Positions 7,974 to 15,510 are shown, counted from the first letter of the stretch. The stretch is DNA of 21,712 nt from an uncultured Oscillospiraceae bacterium (GCA_934589225.1 CAKTNS010000046.1:1-21712); one strand, 5' to 3'. Translations and numbers: made by a program. Notes: generated from the letters alone by a model not told the origin.

Positions 7974-8419
7974 TTTTGGAATTCCTCCGTTTCTGGTTCA
8001 AAATCAGGAGCGACATTGCGCAGTGCCCGCAGCAAATACTGCCGGAACCGGTCTGCCTCCTCCTGGGAAAAGCCCTCCAGGAGCTTTTTGTCGCCGTGCA
8101 GGATCACGGCGTACATGGTTTCGTTGCAGTGCTGGCCCTTGGGGAGAATGTAGATGAGCTTCCGCCGCCGGTCCTGGGGGTCAGGCCGCTGGGCGATGAA
8201 CTCCTTTTTCTCCAGCCTCGCCAAAAGGCCGGACACCGTGGGATGACTCAGCTGAAACCGGTCCTCAATATCCTTGGCACAGGGCGGCGCGGCGCATTGG
8301 GCCAGAAACCCCATAATATGCCCCTGGGCAAAGGTCAAGTCCATGTCCGACAACGCCAGGTCCATGGATTGCCGCAGGGCACAGTCCAGGCTCCGAAAAA
8401 GAAGTCCAAATGTGAGCAT
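7970..8419 (-). CDS. MarR-family transcriptional regulator
   Basis: This 149-residue protein has a MarR winged helix: recognition-helix region LSHPTVSGLLARLEKKEF followed by the wing RPDPQDRRRKLIYILPKG, with helices at both ends for dimerisation. MarR proteins are usually repressors released by small molecules, and commonly control the exporter they are encoded with, here the two ABC subunits directly downstream with a 4-nt overlap. The start MLTFGLL is chosen because AAGGAGG (8427-8433) lies 7 nt upstream. A longer in-frame start at 8467 would run through the -10 region and the operator and is rejected. Ligand unknown. Confidence 0.9.
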   Translation of the reverse strand: MLTFGLLFRSLDCALRQSMDLALSDMDLTFAQGHIMGFLAQCAAPPCAKDIEDRFQLSHPTVSGLLARLEKKEFIAQRPDPQDRRRKLIYILPKGQHCNETMYAVILHGDKKLLEGFSQEEADRFRQYLLRALRNVAPDFEPETEEFQK

Positions 8420-8436
8420 GATCCCACCTCCTTCAT

Positions 8437-8456
8437 TTACGTAGCATGCTACATAA
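8437..8456. promoter_or_regulatory. Probable MarR operator
   Basis: A perfect 12-bp palindrome GTAGCATGCTAC (8441-8452) extends to a 20-bp imperfect one, TTA-C-GTAGCATGCTAC-A-TAA. It covers the predicted transcription start, between the -10 and the ribosome binding site. This position and size are typical for autorepression by a MarR dimer. Binding is inferred, not shown. Confidence 0.7.
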
Positions 8457-8457
8457 T

Positions 8458-8485
8458 ATTCTAGCACGATTTTTCATAATTTCAA
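8458..8485 (-). promoter_or_regulatory. Promoter of the marR-ABC exporter operon
   Basis: On the minus strand, TTGAAA (8485-8480) and TAGAAT (8463-8458) are separated by 16 bp. It lies 39 bp upstream of the MarR start codon, directly before the palindrome at 8437-8456. Confidence 0.75.
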
Positions 8486-8513
8486 GAGGGGATTTTGGAT
8501 TTCATATTTTGTT

Positions 8514-8551
8514 CAAAAAATGAAGACACCCCCGGGTAAAATGGGGGTGCC
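8514..8551 (-). terminator. Terminator of the toxin transcript
   Basis: On the minus strand, GGCACCCCC pairs with GGGGGTGTC (8551-8543 with 8533-8525, one G-U pair) and is followed by TTCATTTTTTG. It would end transcripts arriving from the holin-like toxin gene before the MarR promoter. Confidence 0.7.
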
Positions 8552-8617
8552 TCCGTAGAATAGCTTCACAATACGGTTTTTCTGATTCAATAAAATATGT
8601 AACCGGGAGTAAGACGG

Positions 8618-8646
8618 TTGACAAAAAGAAGAATTTGGGGTATAGT
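8618..8646 (+). promoter_or_regulatory. Promoter of the antisense RNA
   Basis: A TTGACA at 8618-8623 and TATAGT at 8641-8646 are separated by exactly 17 bp, one of the strongest promoters in the window. No plus-strand coding sequence with a ribosome binding site follows; the terminator at 8698-8743 ends transcription about 90 nt on. Confidence 0.85.
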
Positions 8647-8652
8647 AGAGAC

Positions 8653-8743
8653 AGAAAAGGGGTGCTGCCAGCAGGACGGCTCCCCCATAGAACAGCTAAG
8701 AGATAACCGTTACTTTGGTAGAGTGAGGCGGTTATCTCTTTTT
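8653..8743 (+). ncRNA. Antisense RNA antitoxin (RatA-like role)
   Basis: From the predicted start near 8653 to the end of the T-run at 8743, this ~90-nt transcript contains a GC-rich 5' part and ends in an intrinsic terminator. It is convergent with the 29-residue toxin gene: its last 12 nt overlap the toxin's final codons and stop, and the rest is complementary to the toxin mRNA's 3' untranslated region, if that mRNA runs to the terminator at 8514-8551. This is the geometry of the Bacillus txpA/RatA type I system. The RNA is predicted from promoter plus terminator only; size and function are inference. Confidence 0.75.
8698..8743 (+). terminator. Intrinsic terminator of the antisense RNA
   Basis: A perfect 12-bp stem AAGAGATAACCG (8698-8709) / CGGTTATCTCTT (8729-8740) with an 19-nt loop runs straight into TTT and then GTTGTT. 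The right arm also encodes, on the opposite strand, the last Arg codon and the stop of the toxin. Confidence 0.88.
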
Positions 8744-8821
8744 GTTGTTATCCTGGCGAGCCAGGGTAATGACAGCAATTATGACCATGCAGAATCCGAA
8801 TAATTCTTCCCATGTAACCAT
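8732..8821 (-). CDS. Holin-like small membrane toxin (TxpA/Hol_Tox-like), type I toxin-antitoxin
   Basis: A 29-residue peptide: acidic/aromatic N-terminus MVTWEELFGF, one hydrophobic helix CMVIIAVITLA (about residues 11-21), and a basic tail RQDNNKKR. This is the pattern of the putative holin-like toxin family and of type I toxins such as TxpA, which insert in the membrane when over-expressed. ATG at 8821 is preceded by AAAGGGGGTG (minus strand), about 6 nt upstream. The reading frame stays open to 9073, but nothing upstream resembles a protein and the ribosome binding site decides the short start. A promoter lies at 8922-8950, a terminator at 8514-8551, and a convergent antisense RNA overlaps the 3' end. 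Family assignment is by pattern; a homology search would settle it. Confidence 0.78.
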   Translation of the reverse strand: MVTWEELFGFCMVIIAVITLARQDNNKKR

Positions 8822-8844
8822 ATCCGTCACCCCCTTTCTTTCGA

Positions 8845-8873
8845 TTGGGGGCAAAAAGATGAGTACCCCCCAA
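8845..8873 (-). promoter_or_regulatory. Leader hairpin of the toxin mRNA
   Basis: In the toxin leader, TTGGGGG pairs with CCCCCAA (7 bp; 8873-8867 with 8851-8845). The same CCCCC tract could instead pair with the GGGGG of the ribosome binding site (8834-8830), 12 nt further on. The leader could thus switch between an open and a closed ribosome binding site. A second hairpin, GGTGCT-ACC-AGCACC (8915-8901), would sit at the very 5' end of the mRNA. Structures are read by eye, not computed. Confidence 0.5.
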
Positions 8874-8921
8874 TAAAAAACGGGGAGAACCGCCTGCCGG
8901 GGTGCTGGTAGCACCAAGGAC

Positions 8922-8950
8922 AGCATAGCATAGAAACCAAGAAATTGCAA
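8922..8950 (-). promoter_or_regulatory. Candidate promoter of the toxin gene
   Basis: On the minus strand, TTGCAA (8950-8945) and TATGCT (8927-8922) are separated by 17 bp. Transcription would start near 8915, giving a ~95-nt structured leader before the toxin ATG. Confidence 0.6.
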
Positions 8951-9001
8951 GAGATAGAGCAAAAAACACGATAATTGTATGTGTTTTGGACTTTTGAATC
9001 T

Positions 9002-9155
9002 GTACGGATAAACGAAACCACCCCCCGACATGTCATCCCGAGGGAGCGAATGTGAGTCGAGGAATCTTCCCAAGTTGCTGGTTTTATCTTGTGGTGGTTC
9101 ATTATCCTACGTGGTGGATTCCTCCACTCCGCTGACGCTCAAGGCCTGAATGACA
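9002..9155 (-). repeat. Dispersed intergenic repeat, copy C (inverted)
   Basis: Read on the minus strand, this stretch shows the same segment order as copies A and B: TGTCATTCAGGCCTTGAGC, GGAGTGGAGGAATCCACCAC, CACAAGATAAAA, a CTCCCTCGGGATGACATGTC segment and an ATCCGTAC end. It lacks the last ~45 bp of the other copies. No coding content. Confidence 0.75.
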
Positions 9156-9225
9156 ATGAGGTTACGTTTCTACGGATTCGCCCACTGTTTCTGCAACATT
9201 TCACGCTGCCCCGCGGCCCTCATCA

Positions 9226-9266
9226 GGCTCGCCCAGGCGAGCCAGCTTCCCCCGAGGGAAGCTTTT
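9226..9266. repeat. Two adjacent perfect hairpins in intergenic repeat
   Basis: GGCTCGCC-CA-GGCGAGCC (9226-9243) is followed without a gap by AGCTTCCC-CCGA-GGGAAGCT (9244-9263) and a short TTT. The pair sits in the non-coding block 9156-9550, which otherwise holds two copies of a TTCAACCGCACGGGTT motif (9292 and 9421) also found in variant form at 4156, 330 and 16627. No gene is visible in 9156-9620. Confidence 0.6.
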
Positions 9267-9552
9267 GTACCGTGCTTTTGGGAGGTATCATTCAACCGCA
9301 CGGGTTGTATCCGGAACGTAGCGGGCGGCTAATAGCCGATGAAATCATGGAGTGATTGCCACCGGCAATCATTTATTTCAATTTCGCTGCGCGGAGCACC
9401 ACCCCTACATGAGTATACATTTCAACCGCACGGGTTATATTGGGGCCGTTCCCTACGGCTTCGCTGACATGTCTGCTTTTCGACCGACGTGGTTCAAAAA
9501 CGTCCGTTTTTTGACCTGTGCAGGCAAACGGGACCACGTTCCAAAACGCAAA

Positions 9553-9613
9553 AATTGTCAATTGTCAATTGTCCATTGTCAATTGGCAAAAAAACTGTCA
9601 ACTGTCAACTGTC
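9553..9613. repeat. Heptanucleotide tandem repeats
   Basis: Three exact AATTGTC units (9553-9573), one variant CATTGTC (9574-9580) and a partial unit are followed 8 nt later by three exact AACTGTC units (9593-9613). The two heptamers differ by one base. They end 7 nt before the stop codon of the VWA gene. One AATTGTC copy with a partial second also sits at 4293-4304, next to the exporter operon hairpin. Such arrays can change length by slippage. Confidence 0.85.
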
Positions 9614-9620
9614 AACTATT

Positions 9621-10887
9621 TTACGCCAGCAGCTTCCTGCAAGCCCCGGCCAGCTCTCCCAGGGTGGAGCAGGGGATCATGGGGCAGAGGGTCTGGACGG
9701 CAGCTACGCTTTTGATGTATTTCCAGTTTCGCTCCGGGATGGGATTCAGCCAGAGGATGCGGGCGGACTGGCGTTTGGCTTCCCGGAGCCAGCTCAGGGC
9801 CCGCTGGGTGTCAACGGTTTTGGTGTCCGAGAGGATGAGCAAGGTGGTGCTGTTGTTTAATACCGGGGGATGGGCGGCGCAGAGGGTTTGCAGGGCCAGC
9901 CCCAGGTCCGTGCCCCGGCCGTAGATGCCGGAGGAGCGGACGGTGTCCCGGAAGCGGTCCATATTTTGCAGCTGGAAGGCATCTGCCTCCACAATGGTCT
10001 CGGAGAAGAGATAGATCCGGGAGCTCTCCGCGGTCTGGTTCAGGGACTGGATGAACCGCAGGGCAAACTCGGAAAACTGGACCATGGAGCCGGAGACGTC
10101 ACACAATATCACCAGCCGCCGCTTCCGGGCGTGCTTTTTGCGGAAATACAGCTTGTGCAGGCTGCCGCCGGCGCTGAGGCTTCCCCGGATGGTGCGCCGG
10201 AAATCCAGCTGGCCGCCGGAGGCGCTGCCCCGGCGTTTGGCGGAGAGCTCGCCGTTGATCTGCCGGGCCACGGCCTGAATGACCTGGATGGCCTTGGGAA
10301 TTTCCGTATCCCGGAAGGCCCCGATGTCCCGGCACAGAATGCCCAGCTCCGGGTCAAGCTCCTCCGCGCCTAGCCCGGCGTTTTCCAGAAGCATCTGCTG
10401 CTCCAGCATGGTTTTGGCAAAGACCGAGTGGATGAATTCGCTGTAGAGCTGGGGGCTCCGGTCCACGTTTCCCTTGTAGCGGTTCAGAAAATCCTGGAGC
10501 TTCTGCCGGGATTCCTGGGGCAGCTCCTGGTAGCGGACCTGCTCCGTTTCGTCCAGGTTCACCCGCTGATTGATGTCCTCCAGCTCCTGCCGGGCCTGCT
10601 GCCGCTGGGCGTCCTGCTCCTGCTGCTGCCGGGCCCGCTGCCGGGCCTGCTCCCGGATGGCTTCTTCCGATAGAAAGAAGCCGTCAAAGGCGGCATCGAA
10701 TTTCTTCTGCTCCTCCCGGGACTTGGCAAAGACGGTCTGCAGGGCGGTTTTGACGGTTTCCCGGTCATATAGCCCCAGCTCCATGAGGATGTGGGCCCCG
10801 TCCTCCGTTTCTTTCAAGGAGACGGGCAGCCCCTCCATCCGCAGAATCCTGGAAAAAGCCGAGAGCTTTTCCAAATAGACCTGGGGA

Positions 10888-10895
<8 letters not shown>
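9621..10895 (-). CDS. VWA domain protein, CoxE-like, partner of MoxR ATPase
   Basis: This 424-residue protein has no signal peptide or membrane helix. An N-terminal helical region includes a Gln/Arg/Glu-rich probable coiled coil (about 82-112). The C-terminal part (about 258-424) is a von Willebrand factor A domain with the metal-ion-dependent adhesion site: DVSGS at 266-270, Thr329 in GRGTDLG, and Asp357 in LSDTKT. CoxE-type VWA proteins pair with MoxR AAA+ ATPases in chaperone-like systems that mature metalloenzymes or remodel complexes. The upstream MoxR gene overlaps by 8 nt. The start at 10895 has only a weak AGGGG upstream, consistent with coupled translation. The client protein is not in the window. 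Confidence 0.88.
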
Positions 10896-11775
<880 letters not shown>

Positions 11776-11844
11776 GTGTGGCTGCTCCTTTAAACGGTCA
11801 TTTTGTGCGTTGAATACGGTACAACAATACCGAATAGATGGGAA

Positions 11845-12480
11845 TTATTCCGTTGCCAGGGCAACATCAATGCCCCTTTGCCGCAGTTCCCGGCGGAGCC
11901 GGGCCGCGTCCCCCCGGAAGATCAGCCCATCCATGCCGGTACACATGGCCCCTTCAATATTGGCCGGGGAGTCGTCAATAAACAGGCACCGGCCGGGTTC
12001 CAGCCGGAAGCGACTGTAGAGGGTGTGGTAGATTTCATGCTGGGGCTTTAGCAGCCGCTCCTCCGCGGAGACCATCAGGCCGTCAAAATATTCAGAGCCT
12101 GGGATGCGGTGAAAATACTTTCTTAAATCCACACTGGCGTTGCTTAAAAGGTAGATTTTATAGCCCTTTTCCTTCAGTTCCCGAATGAGCTCCGCCATGC
12201 CCTCCATAGGCACCAGGGGCCGCCGCCACCAGCCCAGGACCAGCTCCTTAACGGCGGGGTGCAGGTCCTCCGGAAGTCTCCGGCAGACCTGGGTCACGAT
12301 TTGCTCCAGGGCAATGGTGCCGTGGTCCGACTGCACCCACTCCACACTCTGAAAAAGCTCCGTCAGCAGAAGCTCCTGCTGCTCCTGGGTCAGGTTCATA
12401 TGGGCGATCAATGCCAGAGGCTGCCAGTGGATCAGCACCTGGCCCATATCAAAGACGATGGTATCAATTTGCTGCTGCAT
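11845..12480 (-). CDS. HAD-superfamily phosphatase, subfamily IA (YihX-like)
   Basis: A 211-residue HAD hydrolase with all core motifs: motif I FDMGQVL with nucleophile Asp11, motif II LLSNAS (Ser113), motif III Lys145 in LLKPQHEIY, and motif IV FIDDSPANI (Asp169/Asp170). A helical cap (about 20-90) follows motif I. The second Asp of motif I is replaced by Gly (D-M-G), as in YihX-type sugar phosphatases (FDLGNV). It probably removes phosphate from a small metabolite, perhaps a sugar phosphate; the substrate cannot be read from sequence. AAAGGA lies about 12 nt upstream of ATG, which is somewhat long. Confidence 0.87.
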   Translation of the reverse strand: MQQQIDTIVFDMGQVLIHWQPLALIAHMNLTQEQQELLLTELFQSVEWVQSDHGTIALEQIVTQVCRRLPEDLHPAVKELVLGWWRRPLVPMEGMAELIRELKEKGYKIYLLSNASVDLRKYFHRIPGSEYFDGLMVSAEERLLKPQHEIYHTLYSRFRLEPGRCLFIDDSPANIEGAMCTGMDGLIFRGDAARLRRELRQRGIDVALATE

Positions 12481-12513
12481 AAAAGCATCAGATCCTTTCT
12501 GTCGTTTTCCACA

Positions 12514-12543
12514 ATTTTACCACAGAACGGCCGGGTAATGCAA
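12514..12543 (-). promoter_or_regulatory. Candidate promoter of the HAD-moxR-VWA genes
   Basis: On the minus strand, TTGCAT (12543-12538) and TAAAAT (12519-12514) are 18 bp apart, 34 bp upstream of the HAD start codon. It diverges from the riboswitch promoter 60 bp away. Confidence 0.5.
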
Positions 12544-12604
12544 GTGGATTTTCACAGACTTTCCTGTTTTGGCCCCAAATGGGCAAAAAAGTTCTAAAAA
12601 GGGA

Positions 12605-12633
12605 TTGACATTTGTCCTCTTGGGGAGTAACAT
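12605..12633 (+). promoter_or_regulatory. Promoter of the lysine riboswitch operon
   Basis: TTGACA at 12605-12610 and TAACAT at 12628-12633 are separated by 17 bp. Transcription would begin near 12640, just before the aptamer. Confidence 0.8.
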
Positions 12634-12644
12634 ATCAGTACAAA

Positions 12645-12892
12645 TTGAATCGCTTATGGTAGAGGCGCGGGATTCAAAGTCCGCAGTCGAAAAAGGGCCT
12701 TACAGCCTGACTGCGCAAGGGGATGCCGCCGAAGTGGGAACGTTGTGTAAGCTGCGTTTCTGCTGGGCCGTCAGAGAACATCTGCCGGACTGTCACATTT
12801 ATGTGGAGCGCTATCGTGAGATCCGGCCCGCAATTCCTTATTGCTTCGTCGTATTTTACCTGGATCGCCTGCATAGGTGATCCAGTTTTTTG
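12645..12892 (+). promoter_or_regulatory. Lysine riboswitch (L box) with transcription terminator
   Basis: The leader carries the conserved L-box segments in order: GGTAGAGGCGCGG (12659-12671), a CGCAGTC/GACTGCG stem (12681-12687 with 12708-12714), AAGGGGATGCCGCCGAAG (12716-12733), CTGGGC (12763-12768) and GACTGTCACAT (12788-12798). These match the lysine aptamer junction as I know it from Bacillus lysC-type leaders. The expression platform follows: GATCCGG (12820-12826) can pair with CTGGATC (12860-12866) as antiterminator, competing with the terminator stem at 12860-12885. Lysine binding should favour the terminator and shut off the ABC importer downstream. Mechanism details are inferred from the family. 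Confidence 0.9.
12860..12891 (+). terminator. Riboswitch-controlled intrinsic terminator
   Basis: CTGGATCGCCT (12860-12870) pairs with AGGTGATCCAG (12875-12885; one G-U pair) around a GCAT loop and is followed by TTTTTT. It lies 45 nt before the binding-protein start codon and competes with the antiterminator described for the riboswitch. Confidence 0.9.
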
Positions 12893-12936
12893 TATCCGAC
12901 AATCTTCGGAAGTTTCTACAAAAAGAGGTAATAATT

Positions 12937-13830
12937 ATGTTGAGAAGAATCACTTGCTTGGTGCTGGCCCTGATGCTGGCCCTGTCCTTGGCCGCCTGCG
13001 GCTCCTCCGCTGCTTCGAACCAGGAATCTGTACAAACCGATGCCGCCGGTGGTACCGGCGTGGAAGACGGCGTGCTGTCCATCGCCATGGAGTGCGCCTA
13101 CGCCCCCTACAACTGGGTGCAGAACGACGATTCCAACGGCGCGGTGCCCATTGACAATGTGCCCGGCTCTTACGCCAACGGCTATGACGTGATGATCGCC
13201 AAGAAGATCTGCGAGGCCAACGGCTGGGAGCTGAAGGTTTCCCAGTCCGACTGGGATTCCCTGGTGCCCGGTGTCCAGTCCGGCATGTTTGACGCGGTCA
13301 TCGCCGGTCAGTCCATGACCGCCGAGAGAAGCGAGCAGGTGGATTTTGCCGGCCCCTACTTCTACGCCACCATCGTCTGCGTGACCAAGAAGGACAGCCC
13401 CTTTGCCTCTGCCGCTTCCATTGCGGACCTGTCCGGCGGCAAGTGCACCGCTCAGATCGCCACCATCTGGTATGACCAGTGCCTGCCCCAGATCCAGGGT
13501 GCCAAGGTCCAGTCCGCTTCCGAAACCGCTCCTGCCATGCTCATGGCTCTGGAAACCGGTGCCGTGGACTTTATCTGCACCGATATGCCCACCGCCCAGG
13601 GCGCTGTGGCGGCCTACCCGGATATGACCATCCTGGACTTCTCCGGCACCGACGGGGACTTCCAGTTCAGTGACGAAGTCCGTGCCGAAAACGTCAACAT
13701 CGGCATTTCCGTTCAGAAGGGCAACACGGAGCTGAAGGACATGATCAATTCCGCCCTCACCGGCATGACCGCCGACGATATGAACGAGCTCATGGCCCAG
13801 GCCATTGCCATCCAGCCTCTGAGCGAATAA
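12937..13830 (+). CDS. Amino-acid ABC transporter substrate-binding lipoprotein, probably lysine
   Basis: A 297-residue family-3 type solute-binding protein. The signal peptide ends in the lipobox LAAC with Cys21, so it should be lipid-anchored outside the membrane. The mature domain (about 45-290) has the usual features of the polar amino-acid group: GYDVMIAKKIC, a segment around FDAVIAGQSMTAERSEQVDF, and ALETGAVDFIC. ATG at 12937 is chosen because AGAGG (12924-12928) is 8 nt upstream; an in-frame start at 12877 lies inside the terminator. Lysine specificity rests on the riboswitch, since sequence alone does not distinguish lysine, arginine, cystine or glutamine binders. Permease and ATPase follow. 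Confidence 0.88.
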   Translation: MLRRITCLVLALMLALSLAACGSSAASNQESVQTDAAGGTGVEDGVLSIAMECAYAPYNWVQNDDSNGAVPIDNVPGSYANGYDVMIAKKICEANGWELKVSQSDWDSLVPGVQSGMFDAVIAGQSMTAERSEQVDFAGPYFYATIVCVTKKDSPFASAASIADLSGGKCTAQIATIWYDQCLPQIQGAKVQSASETAPAMLMALETGAVDFICTDMPTAQGAVAAYPDMTILDFSGTDGDFQFSDEVRAENVNIGISVQKGNTELKDMINSALTGMTADDMNELMAQAIAIQPLSE

Positions 13831-13851
13831 TCAAAGGAGAGTAACGCATTC

Positions 13852-14712
13852 ATGGAAATTCTGATTCAGCTTGTCTCGGATATTGGCAAGCTTTGGGCAA
13901 AGTACGGTGCCTCTTATTTAAGCGGTATGCGCAGCACCCTGATTCTGGCGCTGGTGGCCACGGCCATTGGCTGCGTCATCGGGTTTATCTGCGGTGTGCT
14001 CAATACCATCCCCTATGCCCCCGGCGATTCCCCGGTGAAGAAGTTTTTCCTGAAGCTGCTCCGGGTCATTGTACGCATTTATGTAGAGGTTTTCCGGGGC
14101 ACCCCCATGGTGCTCCAGGCGGTGTTCCTGTACTACGGTCTTCCTTACTTTACAAACGGCGCCACCCGGTTTGAGAGCGTCTGGGCCGCGGCCATCCTGG
14201 TGGTGTCCATCAACACTGGCGCTTACATGGCCGAGTCCGTCCGTGGCGGCATCATTTCCGTAGACCCGGGTCAGACCGAGGGCGCCAAGGCCATCGGCAT
14301 GACCCATGTGCAGACCATGCTCCATGTGATCCTGCCCCAGGCCCTGCGGAACATCATGCCCCAGATCGGCAACAACTTTATTATCAACGTCAAGGACACC
14401 TCCGTCATGTTCATCATCGGCTTCCCGGAGTTCTTCTCCGCCCACCGGGCTGCCGTGGGTGCCAGCTATCTGTACTTCCCCTCCGCAACGGTGGAAATGA
14501 TCGGGTACCTGTCCATGACCCTCATTGCCTCTTTCCTGCTGCGTTGGCTGGAAAAGAAGATGGACGGCTCCAGCGACTACGAGCTGGTCCAGGTAGACCC
14601 CCTGGTCATGACCGCGGGGACCTACAGCCACCCGGACAAGGGCACGCCCTTTGACGAGCAGAACCGGGAATACAAGGAAGAAAAGCACAGAAGAAACAGG
14701 GGGGAACACTGA
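13852..14712 (+). CDS. Amino-acid ABC transporter permease, probably lysine
   Basis: A 286-residue HisM/GlnP-type permease with about five hydrophobic segments (near 25-50, 70-95, 118-135, 180-200, 215-235). The ATPase-contacting EAA loop is EGAKAIGMTHVQTMLHVIL with LPQALRNIMP after it, and FRGTPMVLQ is the usual family motif. AAAGGAG lies about 13 nt before ATG at 13852, 21 nt after the binding-protein stop. A hydrophilic tail of about 45 residues after the last helix, rich in charged residues and ending KEEKHRRNRGEH, is longer than usual. The single permease would form a homodimer. Confidence 0.9.
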   Translation: MEILIQLVSDIGKLWAKYGASYLSGMRSTLILALVATAIGCVIGFICGVLNTIPYAPGDSPVKKFFLKLLRVIVRIYVEVFRGTPMVLQAVFLYYGLPYFTNGATRFESVWAAAILVVSINTGAYMAESVRGGIISVDPGQTEGAKAIGMTHVQTMLHVILPQALRNIMPQIGNNFIINVKDTSVMFIIGFPEFFSAHRAAVGASYLYFPSATVEMIGYLSMTLIASFLLRWLEKKMDGSSDYELVQVDPLVMTAGTYSHPDKGTPFDEQNREYKEEKHRRNRGEH

Positions 14713-14713
14713 T

Positions 14714-15454
14714 ATGGACCAGGCAATTTTACAGGTGAACCACCTGTCCAAAAGCTTCGGCACCCATGAGGTGCTGCGGGATATTGATTTCACCGTGAAA
14801 AAAGGCGACGTGACTTCCATCATCGGCGCTTCCGGCTCCGGCAAAAGCACCCTGCTGCGGTGCATCAACCTGCTGGAGACCCCTTCCTCGGGAGAAATCC
14901 TTTACCACGGGAAAAACGTGGCGGGCCGGGGGGTGAACCAGCCGGAATACCGCAGCCATGTGGGCATGGTGTTTCAGTCCTTTAACCTGTTCAACAACAT
15001 GACCGTGCTGGAAAACTGCATGGTAGGACAGCAGCGGGTTTTGAAGCGGGACAAAGAAACCGCCCGGAGGACCGCCCTGGAATACCTGGAAAAGGTGGGC
15101 ATGGCCCCCTATATCCAGGCCAAGCCCCGGCAGCTTTCCGGCGGCCAGAAGCAGCGGGTGGCCATTGCCCGGGCCCTGGCCATGAGCCCGGAGGTGCTGC
15201 TCTTTGACGAGCCCACCTCTGCCCTTGACCCGGAAATGGTGGGAGAAGTGCTCTCCGTCATGAAGCGGCTTGCCCAGGAGGGCATGACCATGCTGGTGGT
15301 GACCCACGAAATGGCCTTTGCCCGGGACGTGAGCAACCATGTGGTCTACATGGCCAACGGCGTGATCTGCGAGCAGGGAAGCCCCGAGGAGCTGTTCGGG
15401 GACCCCCAAAAGCAGGAGACCCGGGATTTTCTCGCCCGGTTTACAAAGGCATAA
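14714..15454 (+). CDS. Amino-acid ABC transporter ATP-binding protein, probably lysine
   Basis: A 246-residue GlnQ/HisP-type ATPase: Walker A GASGSGKST (38-46), Q-loop Gln88, signature LSGGQ (141-145), Walker B VLLFDEPTSALD with Glu166, and switch His198. It energises import through the preceding permease. The start MDQAILQ at 14714 is used: it lies one base after the permease stop, and a GGGGGG tract at 14699-14704 is 9 nt upstream; an in-frame ATG at 14651 would overlap the permease by 60 nt. It is the last gene of the riboswitch operon and is followed by a terminator. Confidence 0.92.
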   Translation: MDQAILQVNHLSKSFGTHEVLRDIDFTVKKGDVTSIIGASGSGKSTLLRCINLLETPSSGEILYHGKNVAGRGVNQPEYRSHVGMVFQSFNLFNNMTVLENCMVGQQRVLKRDKETARRTALEYLEKVGMAPYIQAKPRQLSGGQKQRVAIARALAMSPEVLLFDEPTSALDPEMVGEVLSVMKRLAQEGMTMLVVTHEMAFARDVSNHVVYMANGVICEQGSPEELFGDPQKQETRDFLARFTKA

Positions 15455-15461
15455 GAAAAGA

Positions 15462-15495
15462 AGGGGCCGCTGCGGTTTTGCAGCGGCCTCTTTGG
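15462..15495. terminator. Bidirectional terminator between convergent genes
   Basis: The stem GGCCGCTGC (15465-15473) / GCAGCGGCC (15480-15488), extended by a G-U and further pairs, has a GGTTTT loop. The plus strand continues CTCTTT; the minus strand continues CTTCTTTTCTT. It therefore can end both the lysine operon and the RNA methyltransferase gene, whose stop is 16 nt away. Confidence 0.85.
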
Positions 15496-15510
15496 CGTTT
15501 TGAAAAAAGT

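Noticed and set aside
4396..8153. Very long plus-strand open frames (485 and 617 codons) opposite the ABC exporter genes
   Set aside because: They mirror well-conserved ABC motifs on the other strand, are low-complexity Gly/His/Gln-rich in translation, and lack ribosome binding sites.
8822..9073. In-frame N-terminal extension of the holin-like toxin to 113 residues
   Set aside because: The strong ribosome binding site, promoter position and known toxin length support the 29-residue start; the upstream part covers the promoter and repeat copy C.
11817..11832. Hairpin CGGTACAACAATACCG between the HAD and moxR genes as a terminator
   Set aside because: The stem is only 5 bp and no T-run follows on the minus strand.
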